Assembly (NCBI RefSeq): GCF_001583495.1
Contig: NZ_LQAQ01000043.1
Coordinates: forward strand, 1 to 64,000
Direction of reading: 5' to 3'
From: Flammeovirga sp. SJP92
Lineage (GTDB): Bacteria > Bacteroidota > Bacteroidia > Cytophagales > Flammeovirgaceae
DNA length: 64,000 bases
Position 1 is the first letter of the stretch. Each line of letters opens with the position of its first letter. The translations under genes and the position numbers were made by a program. The notes beneath the pieces are model-generated. The model did no database searches. It saw nothing but the letters and a program-made list of their open reading frames with translations, and had not been told where the DNA came from. This document shows, piece by piece, positions 38,427 through 47,365 of the stretch.

Positions 38427-40733
38427 TTAGAGTTGCTTTGTGTCCGATAGCTGAAACTTCTGTTGAAGATTTCCACAAGAAATTATAAATTCCCCTGCTT
38501 CGACTACGGGTTTGTTATCATGCCCAATAAAAGAAAGATCGTTTTTATTGATAGTGAATTTCACTGTTGTAGTTTCTCCAGCTTTTAAATTTATTTTCTC
38601 AAATTTTCTTAGTCTTTTGACCGATGGTGATAAAGAAGCTACAACGTCTGTAGTATAAAGATGTACAACCTCTTTTCCTTCACGTTGACCTGTATTTGTC
38701 ACTTTTATACTTACTTCAAGCTCATCGTCTGTAGAAATTGTTGTTTCAGAAAGTGCCAGGTCCTCATATTTAAAAGTAGTATAGCTTAAACCGTAACCAA
38801 ATGCATATTGTGCTTTGATTTCGTGATTGTTGTTAATGTTACCGTCGTTGTGTGCTGTTGATGCAGAAAACTTATGATAATAAGGAATCAAATCGTTGAC
38901 ATACCTTGGATAAGTATAAGGCAGTTTTCCAGAAGGGTTGACTTTGCCATATAAAATATCAGCAAATGCGTTACCGCCTTCATTACCAGGTAAATACAAT
39001 TGCACTACAGCTTTTACTTTATCTTCAAATGATGAAATTATTCTTGGTCTACCTTCATTCAATACTAAAATAACGGGCTTTTTAGTAGCGATCATTGCAT
39101 TTGCTAATGCCAATTGATTTGCTGATAGAGTAAGATCATCTAAATCCCCTGGTTTTTCAGTGTAAGAATTTTCTCCAAGACAAAGTACAATGTAATCAAC
39201 ATTTTTAGCAGCTTTTACTGCTTTTTGAATATCTACAATTTCATCTGCTCTATAATCAGGATTTCCTTCTGGGTAACGTACACCTTCTTCAAATAAAATA
39301 CTGTTGCTTTGTGCTTTTAGTGCTTCAACAATTGTATTATGATTAGCGGCGTGTTTGTTTGTGTATTCCCCTTGCCAAGTGTATGTCCAGCCTCCATTCA
39401 AGCTTCTCATCGAGTTTGCATTAGGACCTGTTACTAAGATTTTAGCATCTTTTTTTAATGGAAGAATATCTTTTTCATTTTTCAATAGAGTAATAGACTC
39501 ATGAGCAGAGACCTTAGCTAACTGATGATGCTTTTCTTTCCCGTACTCAGGGTAGTTTTTATAGTCCGTGTAAGGATTCTCAAATAACCCTAATTCGATC
39601 TTCATTTGTAAGATACGTCTTACAGATTCATTAATTCGCTCTTCAGAAATTTCACCTTCTTTTACTAATTCAATTACGTTTTTAGTGAATTCAACGTCAT
39701 AAGGGACCATCGACATATCAATACCAGCTAAAATAGCCAACTTTGCTGCTTCTTTTTGAGTGGCTGCAATATGGTGTCTTTCAACCAAATTATTAATATC
39801 AAACCAATCCGTTACAATAACACCTTCAAAACCTAGCTCACCTCTTAATATATCTGTCAACAGCTTTTTGCTGGCATGTACAGGCATTCCATTGATTTCA
39901 CCAGAATTTACCATTACACTTTTTGCTCCTGCTTTAACCGCTGCTTCAAAAGGAGGGAGGAAATATTCTCTTAGAAATGTTTCAGGAATCCAGGCAGGAG
40001 TTCTGTCTTTGCCACTTTTTGGAGCACCGTACCCAATATAATGTTTCAAACATGACGCGACATGATTAGGGTGACTAACATCTCCTCCTTCATAACCCTT
40101 TACGGAAGCTACTCCCATGACAGATTGCAAGTATGGATCTTCACCATAGGCTTCCCACATTCTTGGCCATCTTGGATCAATGCCTAAATCTAATGTTGGG
40201 TTAAAAGTCCAAGGAATACCACAAGCTTTCGTTTCATAAGCAATTACTTCAGATGATTTTCGAACTAACTCAGGATTCCAAGATGCGGCCATACTGATTT
40301 CTTGAGGAAACATAGTAGCACCTGCACTATACATACCATGGATTGCATCGATTCCATAAAGTACTGGAATCTTCAAACGAGTATTATTGATAGCAATATC
40401 TTGGATAGACTTAATCACTTCATACCATTCTTTTGGAGTTCTCACTTCACCTGCTGTATTCAGGACAGAACCGACGTGATGATTAATGATAATGTCTTTT
40501 ACTTTTTCTTGGTCCAAAGCCCAAGGCTTTTTCATGTTGAAAGGACTGTCACCCTTTGATACCACCTCTAGAGTAACCTGAGTCATCTGACCCACTTTCT
40601 CTTCTAAGGTCATTTGAGCTAATAGCTTTTCTACTTTTTCATTCTCAATATTTGTTTTATTTCCATTTGCAGAGTAAAGTCCGATACTAATCGCTACAAA
40701 AAGAAAGACTGCTGCTATTTTGAGTTTGTTCAT
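38427..40733 (-). CDS. bglX: GH3 family beta-glucosidase, exported
   Basis: 768 residues with signal peptide MNKLKIAAVFLFVAISIGLY. The (beta/alpha)8 domain includes VPVLYGIDAIHG-like sequence (KIPVLYGIDAIHGMYSAGAT), and CLKHYIGYGAPKSGKDRTPA. The nucleophile is D309 in GVIVTDWFDINN. An alpha/beta sandwich follows (KILVTGPNANSMRSLNGG), then a fibronectin-III-like C-terminal domain. It hydrolyses terminal beta-glucose from oligosaccharides in the periplasm. It is first in the operon with the GPH transporter and GH94. An 11-bp direct repeat lies about 105-135 nt upstream. The bglX symbol is by similarity of architecture only. Confidence 0.88.
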   Translation of the reverse strand: MNKLKIAAVFLFVAISIGLYSANGNKTNIENEKVEKLLAQMTLEEKVGQMTQVTLEVVSKGDSPFNMKKPWALDQEKVKDIIINHHVGSVLNTAGEVRTPKEWYEVIKSIQDIAINNTRLKIPVLYGIDAIHGMYSAGATMFPQEISMAASWNPELVRKSSEVIAYETKACGIPWTFNPTLDLGIDPRWPRMWEAYGEDPYLQSVMGVASVKGYEGGDVSHPNHVASCLKHYIGYGAPKSGKDRTPAWIPETFLREYFLPPFEAAVKAGAKSVMVNSGEINGMPVHASKKLLTDILRGELGFEGVIVTDWFDINNLVERHHIAATQKEAAKLAILAGIDMSMVPYDVEFTKNVIELVKEGEISEERINESVRRILQMKIELGLFENPYTDYKNYPEYGKEKHHQLAKVSAHESITLLKNEKDILPLKKDAKILVTGPNANSMRSLNGGWTYTWQGEYTNKHAANHNTIVEALKAQSNSILFEEGVRYPEGNPDYRADEIVDIQKAVKAAKNVDYIVLCLGENSYTEKPGDLDDLTLSANQLALANAMIATKKPVILVLNEGRPRIISSFEDKVKAVVQLYLPGNEGGNAFADILYGKVNPSGKLPYTYPRYVNDLIPYYHKFSASTAHNDGNINNNHEIKAQYAFGYGLSYTTFKYEDLALSETTISTDDELEVSIKVTNTGQREGKEVVHLYTTDVVASLSPSVKRLRKFEKINLKAGETTTVKFTINKNDLSFIGHDNKPVVEAGEFIISCGNLQQKFQLSDTKQL

Positions 40734-41072
40734 ATTAAAAAAGAATAATTACGTACTTCATTTCATCTACACAATTATACCCTATTAATACTTTTATAGC
40801 CTATTTCTTGTTTATCAAAATTCTTCAAAATGTAAAAATGTCGTAATGCAATCGAGTTAATGTCGTAATAATTTTAAAGTTCGAGAATTGCATTTTCCAA
40901 TACTTTAAAAAATATAACATTTAGTAGATGTTACGGTTTTGAATACGTTAATGAGGTTTAGTGATTTTTTTAGGTGATAAATCTGTTTTTAAGTGATAAA
41001 AACGATAATTCTAAATAAAATTGAATAATGAATTAATTATTTGTATTTTGAAGTAAAATAATAAACAGAAAC
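40734..41072. promoter_or_regulatory. Divergent intergenic region with direct repeats upstream of the GH3 operon
   Basis: AATGTCGTAAT occurs at 40837-40847 and 40859-40869, 22 bp apart, so on one face of the helix. GTGATAAA occurs at 40974-40981 and 40993-41000. ATGAAATGA (minus strand, 40766-40758) lies 24 nt before the GH3 start. Toward the plus strand, TTG (41021) and TATTTTG (41044-41050) look like a promoter for the PH-domain gene, ending 22 nt before its ATG. Which regulator binds is unknown. Confidence 0.45.
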
Positions 41073-41495
41073 ATGAATAAATACAATTCAAAAATCAATT
41101 ATCCTCTAGCTATTTTTACCATTGGCTCAATGCTAATACCAACAGTTTTATTCGCATTTACAGCCAAGTGGTTTATGCTATTATTGTTTGGACTTCTTAC
41201 TGCATTTGTTGTTCATATGTTTATGAATACCTTCTATATTATTGATGGAAATATGTTGCAAATAAAAAGTGGAATATTAGTCAATATCAAAATTCCGATT
41301 GATGCAATCTCAAAGGTTAAAAAGACCAATTCTTTGTTGAGTTCTCCAGCATTGTCTTTTGACCGATTAGATATTCGATACACCAAATACAGCAATGTAT
41401 TGATCTCTCCAAAAAACAAGATAGAATTTATAGAAAAACTGTTAGAGTCGAATCCTTCTATTGATGTAGACCAAAAAATAATGTCTGTTCATTAG
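41073..41495 (+). CDS. Small membrane protein with bacterial PH-like domain
   Basis: 140 residues. Two membrane segments (about 12-30 and 33-52, LAIFTIGSMLIPTVLFAF and WFMLLLFGLLTAFVVHMF) precede a bacterial PH-like beta domain. The visible pattern is NTFYIIDGNMLQIKSGILVN, then the turn IPIDAISKVKKTNSLLSSPA, then LDIRYTKYSNVLISPKNKIE. Proteins of this kind (YdbT/YdbS-like) are of unknown role at the membrane. It has its own likely promoter (41021-41050) and its own terminator (41531). It is not part of the sbcC transcript. Confidence 0.75.
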   Translation: MNKYNSKINYPLAIFTIGSMLIPTVLFAFTAKWFMLLLFGLLTAFVVHMFMNTFYIIDGNMLQIKSGILVNIKIPIDAISKVKKTNSLLSSPALSFDRLDIRYTKYSNVLISPKNKIEFIEKLLESNPSIDVDQKIMSVH

Positions 41496-41530
41496 ATTAT
41501 TCTTTCTCCAAACAATTATCTATTTTTATG

Positions 41531-41558
41531 TGCTTTTCTTTACAGAGAAGCATTTTTT
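41531..41558 (+). terminator. Rho-independent terminator of the PH-domain gene
   Basis: TGCTTTTCT (41531-41539) pairs with AGAGAAGCA (41544-41552), with one wobble, followed by T6. It is 36 bp past the stop. Confidence 0.75.
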
Positions 41559-41594
41559 GTCATGCTAGTTTTAGCACCCCAATTGAAATAGGTA

Positions 41595-44500
41595 ATGAAA
41601 ATTCTAAAAATCGAACTTCAAAACATCAATTCTTTAAAATCAGAGAGTCCAATTGTGATTGATTTTGAAGATAGTGCATTTCTTGACACCAATCTTTTTG
41701 CAATAACAGGAAAGACAGGTTCTGGAAAATCAACGATTCTTGATGCCATTACAATTGCTTTGTATGGAAAAGTAGCTCGATTAAATAAAACCAGTATTTA
41801 CGAAGTAGTTTCAAAGGGGAGTACAGCAGGTTATACTCGTGTTACTTTTGAAAATGAAGGAATAATCTATTCTGCATTTAGATCAATGTCCATTCTTACT
41901 AAAACTTTTAAAGTAAGAAAGAAGCCTGTGGACGAATATGAGTTAAGTATTCAATCCGGGGAAAGAAAAGGGGAGATTGTTGCGTCTTCAAAGACAGAAA
42001 TGACTAATGAAATCAAAAATATTGTCAAACTTTCTTTTGAACAATTTTGTAAGTCAGTATTGATTGCTCAAGGTGACTTTACTTCATTTCTGAATGCCTC
42101 AGAAGTTAAAAAAGGGGAATTACTTCAAGAAATCACAGGAGAGGATATTTATAAGCAGATTGGTTATGAAGTCCAGAACCGTGTTTCTACTGAAAAAATT
42201 AAACTGGAAAACTTAAAAGCAAAAGTCAATAATGATCACCTGCTTAGTGATGATGATAAGAAAAAATTAGAGGAAAGAGTTTTATTACTTCCTGCATTAG
42301 AACTCGAACTTGATCAGAAAATAAAAAAGACAGCTGAAAAGGTTGCTGTTTTTGAGGAGCAAAAGGAATTGAAAAGCGAAGAAGAAGTATTGCAGACTTC
42401 TTTTGAAGCATTTAAAGAGAAACAAGAAAACAATCAAACTCTTTTAGTACAACTTTCAGAAGTAGAAAAGCTTGCTCCTGTTTTCCAAAAAATTAACCTG
42501 TTGGAGAGAAGTGAAAATCAGCATCAAGAAAAAAAGTTGGCCTCCTCAGAACTCTCAAAGTCAATTAAATTAGCACAGGAAAATTTAAAGAAATCCCAAA
42601 AACTTTATCAAGAACACTATCAAGATCTGAAAGAGACAAAACTTGATCTAGAAAAATGGAAGCCTATTTATCAGAAGGCTGAAAAAATTGAAAATGAAAT
42701 TGTAGCTGAAAATAATTCATTACAGAAATCTAAACTAAGTTTTGAGGAAAAAAAGGCTCAAGTTGAAATAAAAGAAAAAGAACTTCAAACGCTATCTGAA
42801 AGCATTACTACTTTAGAAAGAAGAGTGAGTATTGGTGAAGGGTATATTCTTGAAAACGAAAGGTATAAGGAATTAGAACATCATTTTGAAGAATGGAGTG
42901 TGATTTCATTAGATTGGAAAAATGCAATTGACCAAAGAATAAAGAATAGTGAGAAACTTAAAACAGCTACTGAAACTCTTGAAGAAGTTCGCTTAAAACT
43001 AAATGAGAAATCAAACCTTCAACTTCAAGTAAAAAAACAATTTGAATCATTAGAAAATCAAGCAGACAGATATGAAGAGGTTGAAAAAAATATACTAGAA
43101 GCTTTAGAGGTTTTAGATGTTCAAAAATCGAATAAAAACGCATTAGAAAATGCTTTAAAGATTGCACAAAGCTATGAAAAAATAAAGAAGGAGATTCTTG
43201 ACACGGAAAAAGTTATTGAGGAATATCATGAACAAAAAACTTTAGTATCTAATGATATTCTCAAGGTCTCAGAAGGAAAAGAAATAGCGAAACAAAGTTT
43301 TGATGATCAGTTCAAAATCTTATCGTTACAGAAAGAGATTTTATCTTTTGAAAAGGAGCGTGAAAAGTTAGTGGAAGGTCAGGCTTGTAAACTTTGTGGA
43401 TCAAAAGAACATCCTTATGTGGAGGAGTATAAGGATAAATCTTTGATTCAAACCGAAGAAAGTGAATTAGTAAAAAGAGAAAAGGAATTAGCTGAAATTA
43501 CCAAAGAAGAACAAGGATTGATTTTAGAGGAAACTCGTCTTATTGAATCCATAAAAAATAAGGAGAGTGATTTTATAAAATTAAAAGAAAACCTGGCAGA
43601 GAGTAAAATCAATTTTGAGTCCTTGCAACTCGATTTTTCTATTAATGCTTCCTCAGAAATGAATGATGAGTTAGAAATCATTCTTCAATCAATCAAAACT
43701 AAATCTCAGAAAATTGAAGACTTGAAGATTGAGAAAGAGGCTATTTCAAAGTCAGTGAAGGAAGCGAAATCATTACAAGAGAGGTTGCAATTGAATGCCT
43801 TGGAAATCTCAAAACTATCTGAGCAGAAAAATCACTTTACTCAATCTATTGAAACACTTGAAGTAGAAATTAAAAGTTTAAGTGAGACGGTAGAAAAATC
43901 AAAAGCAAAGATTAAAGTTCAATTAGAAAAATACAATTACGATATCAATGAATATTCTGATTGGGTGTCGACTTTCAATGATTTTAAAACAAAATGTAGA
44001 AACTACTTGGATGCCTTAGAGAAGTTGAAAAACTTGAAGAGTGAGGTGGAAAATAATCAGGTATTGGAAAAAGAAAAACAGAGTGTTCTTGTTACAGATC
44101 AAAATGATTGCATCAAAATAGAAGAAGAACTGAATGGTATAATTCTAAAAATTGATGAACTGAAGAAAAACAGGGGTGTAATTTTACCTTGGGAAATAAA
44201 ACTTCAGGAAGAAAATAAAAGACTTGAGGATTTACTTCAGTTGAAAACGACTCAAAAAGAAAAGTCTGAAAAGGAAAAAGTTGCAGAGGAAAAGGAGCTG
44301 AAAGGACTAGAAGCAAAACAAGAAGTTACACAAAAAGATATTAATGTACTTTCTTCTGAAATCAATGAACTCGAATTATCTATTAATGAATGGTTGAAGA
44401 CATCTGATTTTGATAATATCTCAGAAATCAAATCTAAAGCTATTTCTGAAGCGGAGTTAAAAGATTTGAGAGCTATTAAAGATGAAATCACTAGGGAAGA

Positions 44501-45266
44501 AATTCAGTTGAAAGAAAGGAAGAGAGCTTTCGATGAAAAAAAGACAATTATTAGTAATAAGCTTGCTAGCATTCATGAAAAAGAAGATGACTTAGTACTG
44601 CAACTAGAAGACGATAAAAAAACGCTTGCTTCTATATTGGAAGAAAAAGGGGAAGCAAAAGCTACTTTAGAAAAAGATCAATTGCTACGAAATGATCAAA
44701 CGGAATTGGTAGAAAAAATTGGTGTACAAGAAGAGGAGTATTTAAGGTGGTCAAGGTTGAAATCTGCTTTGGGTGGCACAAATGATTCCTTCAATAAATT
44801 TGCTCAGCATTTGACCTTGAAAAACCTATTGATTCTAGCCAATAGACATCTTTCTAAAATGAACAAAAGATATACTTTGCATTTGAAGCCAATTGAATTT
44901 GGAACAAATGCAATCCCCAAATCTTTCTTGACTTTTGAAATGATTGATCATCATTTAGCGGATATGCATAGGTCAGTGGATACAGCAAGTGGCGGAGAGA
45001 AGTTTATGATTAGTTTGTCACTAGCTTTAGGTTTGTCGGATCTTTCCAGTAAGAACGTACAAATTGATTCATTATTTATAGATGAAGGTTTTGGAACGTT
45101 GGATGAAACAACGTTAGAAGATGTGATTTACGCCTTGAATACCTTGCAAACTGATGGGAAAATGATTGGTGTGATTTCCCATGTAAAAACATTAAATGAA
45201 AGGCTAGGTACACAAATCAATGTAACAAAACATAGCGGAGGAATAAGCACCGTCAATATCAAGTAG
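41595..45266 (+). CDS. sbcC: DNA double-strand break repair/exonuclease ATPase SbcC (Rad50-like)
   Basis: 1223 residues. Walker A (TGKTGSGKSTILD, about 38-50) is at the N-terminus. Very long Lys/Glu-rich coiled coils run from about 190 to 1060. Their apex has a zinc hook, ACKLCGSKEHPY (C598 and C601). The C-terminal lobe has the ABC signature TASGGEKFMISLSLALGLS and Walker B LFIDEGFGTLD. With the nuclease SbcD it forms a complex that opens hairpins and processes broken ends. No sbcD is within the window, although the pair is often adjacent. Its TAG stop (45264-45266) lies inside a REP hairpin, so the repeat has become part of the 3' end of the gene. Confidence 0.93.
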   Translation: MKILKIELQNINSLKSESPIVIDFEDSAFLDTNLFAITGKTGSGKSTILDAITIALYGKVARLNKTSIYEVVSKGSTAGYTRVTFENEGIIYSAFRSMSILTKTFKVRKKPVDEYELSIQSGERKGEIVASSKTEMTNEIKNIVKLSFEQFCKSVLIAQGDFTSFLNASEVKKGELLQEITGEDIYKQIGYEVQNRVSTEKIKLENLKAKVNNDHLLSDDDKKKLEERVLLLPALELELDQKIKKTAEKVAVFEEQKELKSEEEVLQTSFEAFKEKQENNQTLLVQLSEVEKLAPVFQKINLLERSENQHQEKKLASSELSKSIKLAQENLKKSQKLYQEHYQDLKETKLDLEKWKPIYQKAEKIENEIVAENNSLQKSKLSFEEKKAQVEIKEKELQTLSESITTLERRVSIGEGYILENERYKELEHHFEEWSVISLDWKNAIDQRIKNSEKLKTATETLEEVRLKLNEKSNLQLQVKKQFESLENQADRYEEVEKNILEALEVLDVQKSNKNALENALKIAQSYEKIKKEILDTEKVIEEYHEQKTLVSNDILKVSEGKEIAKQSFDDQFKILSLQKEILSFEKEREKLVEGQACKLCGSKEHPYVEEYKDKSLIQTEESELVKREKELAEITKEEQGLILEETRLIESIKNKESDFIKLKENLAESKINFESLQLDFSINASSEMNDELEIILQSIKTKSQKIEDLKIEKEAISKSVKEAKSLQERLQLNALEISKLSEQKNHFTQSIETLEVEIKSLSETVEKSKAKIKVQLEKYNYDINEYSDWVSTFNDFKTKCRNYLDALEKLKNLKSEVENNQVLEKEKQSVLVTDQNDCIKIEEELNGIILKIDELKKNRGVILPWEIKLQEENKRLEDLLQLKTTQKEKSEKEKVAEEKELKGLEAKQEVTQKDINVLSSEINELELSINEWLKTSDFDNISEIKSKAISEAELKDLRAIKDEITREEIQLKERKRAFDEKKTIISNKLASIHEKEDDLVLQLEDDKKTLASILEEKGEAKATLEKDQLLRNDQTELVEKIGVQEEEYLRWSRLKSALGGTNDSFNKFAQHLTLKNLLILANRHLSKMNKRYTLHLKPIEFGTNAIPKSFLTFEMIDHHLADMHRSVDTASGGEKFMISLSLALGLSDLSSKNVQIDSLFIDEGFGTLDETTLEDVIYALNTLQTDGKMIGVISHVKTLNERLGTQINVTKHSGGISTVNIK

Positions 45267-45290
45267 GGGCAGACCTATGTGTCTGCCCGA
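45263..45290 (+). repeat. Solo REP hairpin overlapping the sbcC stop codon
   Basis: The unit contains GGGCAGACCTATGTGTCTGC and is nearly identical to the left REP at 6006-6035. The stem GGCAGAC/GTCTGCC has a CTATGT loop. The stop codon TAG is formed by the repeat itself (GTAGGGGC). It may serve as an RNA 3' end structure. Confidence 0.8.
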
Positions 45291-45403
45291 AAAGGTAAAT
45301 GGATGCAAAACAATACACCGAAAATTAATCATTTCCCTAATGGTTAATAAAATTGAATTTCGATTTATATATGAACCATTTTTCATATATTACGTCCTAT
45401 TCA

Positions 45404-45820
45404 ATGATGAGTAAGAAATTTTTATATATCGCTAATACTTCGATTGCATTTATCACATGTATGATCACCTTTTTGCTGATGAGCGAAAAGGAGAAGGAAA
45501 AGTGTTGTAATATAAAAGAGGATACTCCAAAGATTGAGATCATTAAAGAGATCAGAAAGATCTCAACACAAGGCAATCAAACACAATGTTGCCTACCACA
45601 AGATAGCCAGCCTTTAGCGAACACCGCGATCTCAATTCACTCACCATTTAGTCCTTTATTTCTGAGTGCATTCGATAATGATACGACTACCGTTATCGCT
45701 TCTCAAAAGAAGATTCGAAAAGAAAAGAAGGATGAGAAGAAAGTAAAAGACTATAGAGTAGCATTTTTATCCAAACGATTCAGCCATTATATAATATGGC
45801 TCTGTAGACTACTGCTTTAA
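45404..45820 (+). CDS. Hypothetical small membrane protein with paired cysteines
   Basis: 138 residues from ATG 45404 (45407 is equally possible), not recognised. An N-terminal membrane segment (about 5-27, YIANTSIAFITCMITFLLMS) is followed by two Cys-Cys pairs (EKCCNI, TQCCLP). A Lys/Glu-rich stretch (KIRKEKKDEKKVKDY) and a hydrophobic C-terminal tail (IIWLCRLLL) complete it. The cysteines could bind metal or form disulfides. It could be a sensor or accessory membrane protein, but no family is evident. Its reality rests on a long frame with protein-like structure and on occupying otherwise empty space. Confidence 0.5.
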   Translation: MMSKKFLYIANTSIAFITCMITFLLMSEKEKEKCCNIKEDTPKIEIIKEIRKISTQGNQTQCCLPQDSQPLANTAISIHSPFSPLFLSAFDNDTTTVIASQKKIRKEKKDEKKVKDYRVAFLSKRFSHYIIWLCRLLL

Positions 45821-45848
45821 ACTATTTCCATTATAGACTAAAAATAGG

Positions 45849-45962
45849 TACAATTAACATTGTATATATCTTGTTTTTAGTATTCAAAATTCAATACATC
45901 TATTATATAAGTATGGTTGTGGCCTTTTATCTCATTAACTTGATAAAAGCGTAACCTTGTAC
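45849..45962. promoter_or_regulatory. Palindromic operator-like site and multi-tier hairpin upstream of the MATE gene
   Basis: TACAATTAACATTGTA (45849-45864) is a perfect 6-bp inverted repeat with a 4-nt spacer, of the sort bound by a dimeric repressor. Further down, 45911-45962 folds as GTA/TAC, GGTT/AACC and CTTTTATC/GATAAAAG in nested order with a 10-nt loop. It could be a leader RNA structure. I cannot match it to a riboswitch class. Confidence 0.35.
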
Positions 45963-46029
45963 GTGAATATTTTAAAATTTACTGTACTCTAACAGCCATT
46001 GGATTGAATGATTTCATATCAAAAATTTA

Positions 46030-47358
46030 ATGAAAAAAGATTTAACGAAAGGTAATGTATTTCAAAATATTATTACTCTAGCGTTGCCGATTATTACGTC
46101 CTCATTTTTACAGTTTGCCTATAATTTTACAGACATGATATGGGTAGGGAAATTGGGTAGTGATTCGGTAGCGGCAGTAGGAACATCTGCCTTTTTCCTA
46201 CAACTATGTTGGGCCATTGCGTCTGTATTTATACTCGGAACAGGTATTTCTGTTTCACAACAGATTGGTGCCAAGAACTATGGAAGAGCTGAAAAAATTA
46301 GTAGGGAATCATTGATAGGGTTAGGTGCTGTGGTAACATTGATGCTTGTCCTGATCCAGACCATTCCTGAGTATCTAATAGGTTTCTTTAATTTAAATAA
46401 TAATACAGTTGAAGAACTTTCAGTTTCCTATTTAAAAGTAGCAGGTTTAGGCCTTTTCTTCTCACAAGCAGTTTTTCTATTTACCTCAATCAGTAACAGT
46501 AGAGGAGATAGTAAAGCACCCATGAAAATTACCATGATTGGGGTTGTCATTAATATCATATTGGACCCGATCTTCATCTTCTTACTTGACTTTGGAGTTA
46601 TAGGTGCCGGAATTGCTACAGTGATTTCTCAGTTTATTTCTTTCCTTATTTTCTATAGAAGGTCATTTACAAACTTCTTCGGAAAAGGAAAGTTTGAATT
46701 GACATTTGATGAGATTTCGAATACGGTACGTTTGGGAGTACCCACTTCCATCCAAAGAATTGTCTTTACAGTGATTGGAATTATCATGGCAAGAATCGTA
46801 GCCCAATGGGGAAGTGATGCCATTGCAGCGCAGAAAATTGGCTTACAGATTGAGTCCATGACATTTATGATTACAGGTGGTTTGATGGGGGCAATGCTTT
46901 CCTTTACAGGACAGAATTATGGAGCCAAAGCGTATGATAGAGTCCATGAAGGCTATCAGACAGCAATCAAAATTGCTGTAGTATTGGGCTTATTAATGGG
47001 GACACTTTTCTATTGCTTTCCAGAATTCTTTGTCCGCTGGTTTGTGACTGAAGAAACAACGGTTGCAATTGGAGCAAGTTATTTAAGGATTATAGGCTTG
47101 TCTCAAGTATTTATGACGGTAGAAATGGTGACATCAGGAATTATTAATGGATTGGGGAAAACGAAAATTCCAGCTTCTATTAATATCACTATGACGGTGA
47201 TCAGAGTTCCAATGGCACTTTATTTATCACAAGAACATCTGTTTGGAATTAATGGCGTTTGGATGTCCATTGCCATCAGTACACTTCTAAGAGCGATTAG
47301 CCTTAGTGTAGCGTATTATTCCATTCAGAAAAAAATGACCCTTTCAGCGACTTACTAA
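46030..47358 (+). CDS. MATE family multidrug/metabolite efflux protein
   Basis: 442 residues with 12 predicted membrane segments in two homologous halves. Typical MATE features include the N-terminal NIITLALPIITSSFLQFAYN followed by TDMIWVGKLGSDSVAAVG, and the mid region DPIFIFLLDFGVIGAGIATV. The family exports cationic drugs or metabolites with H+ or Na+ in exchange. The stop is only 7 bp before the gshAB ATG, so the genes are cotranscribed. The coupling to glutathione synthesis may point to thiol or conjugate export, which is inference only. A palindrome and hairpin lie upstream. Confidence 0.9.
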   Translation: MKKDLTKGNVFQNIITLALPIITSSFLQFAYNFTDMIWVGKLGSDSVAAVGTSAFFLQLCWAIASVFILGTGISVSQQIGAKNYGRAEKISRESLIGLGAVVTLMLVLIQTIPEYLIGFFNLNNNTVEELSVSYLKVAGLGLFFSQAVFLFTSISNSRGDSKAPMKITMIGVVINIILDPIFIFLLDFGVIGAGIATVISQFISFLIFYRRSFTNFFGKGKFELTFDEISNTVRLGVPTSIQRIVFTVIGIIMARIVAQWGSDAIAAQKIGLQIESMTFMITGGLMGAMLSFTGQNYGAKAYDRVHEGYQTAIKIAVVLGLLMGTLFYCFPEFFVRWFVTEETTVAIGASYLRIIGLSQVFMTVEMVTSGIINGLGKTKIPASINITMTVIRVPMALYLSQEHLFGINGVWMSIAISTLLRAISLSVAYYSIQKKMTLSATY

Positions 47359-47365
47359 AAAAATT

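Noticed and set aside
45911-45962. Known riboswitch upstream of MATE
   Set aside because: The hairpin matches no class I can recognise, so it is listed as an unnamed structure only.
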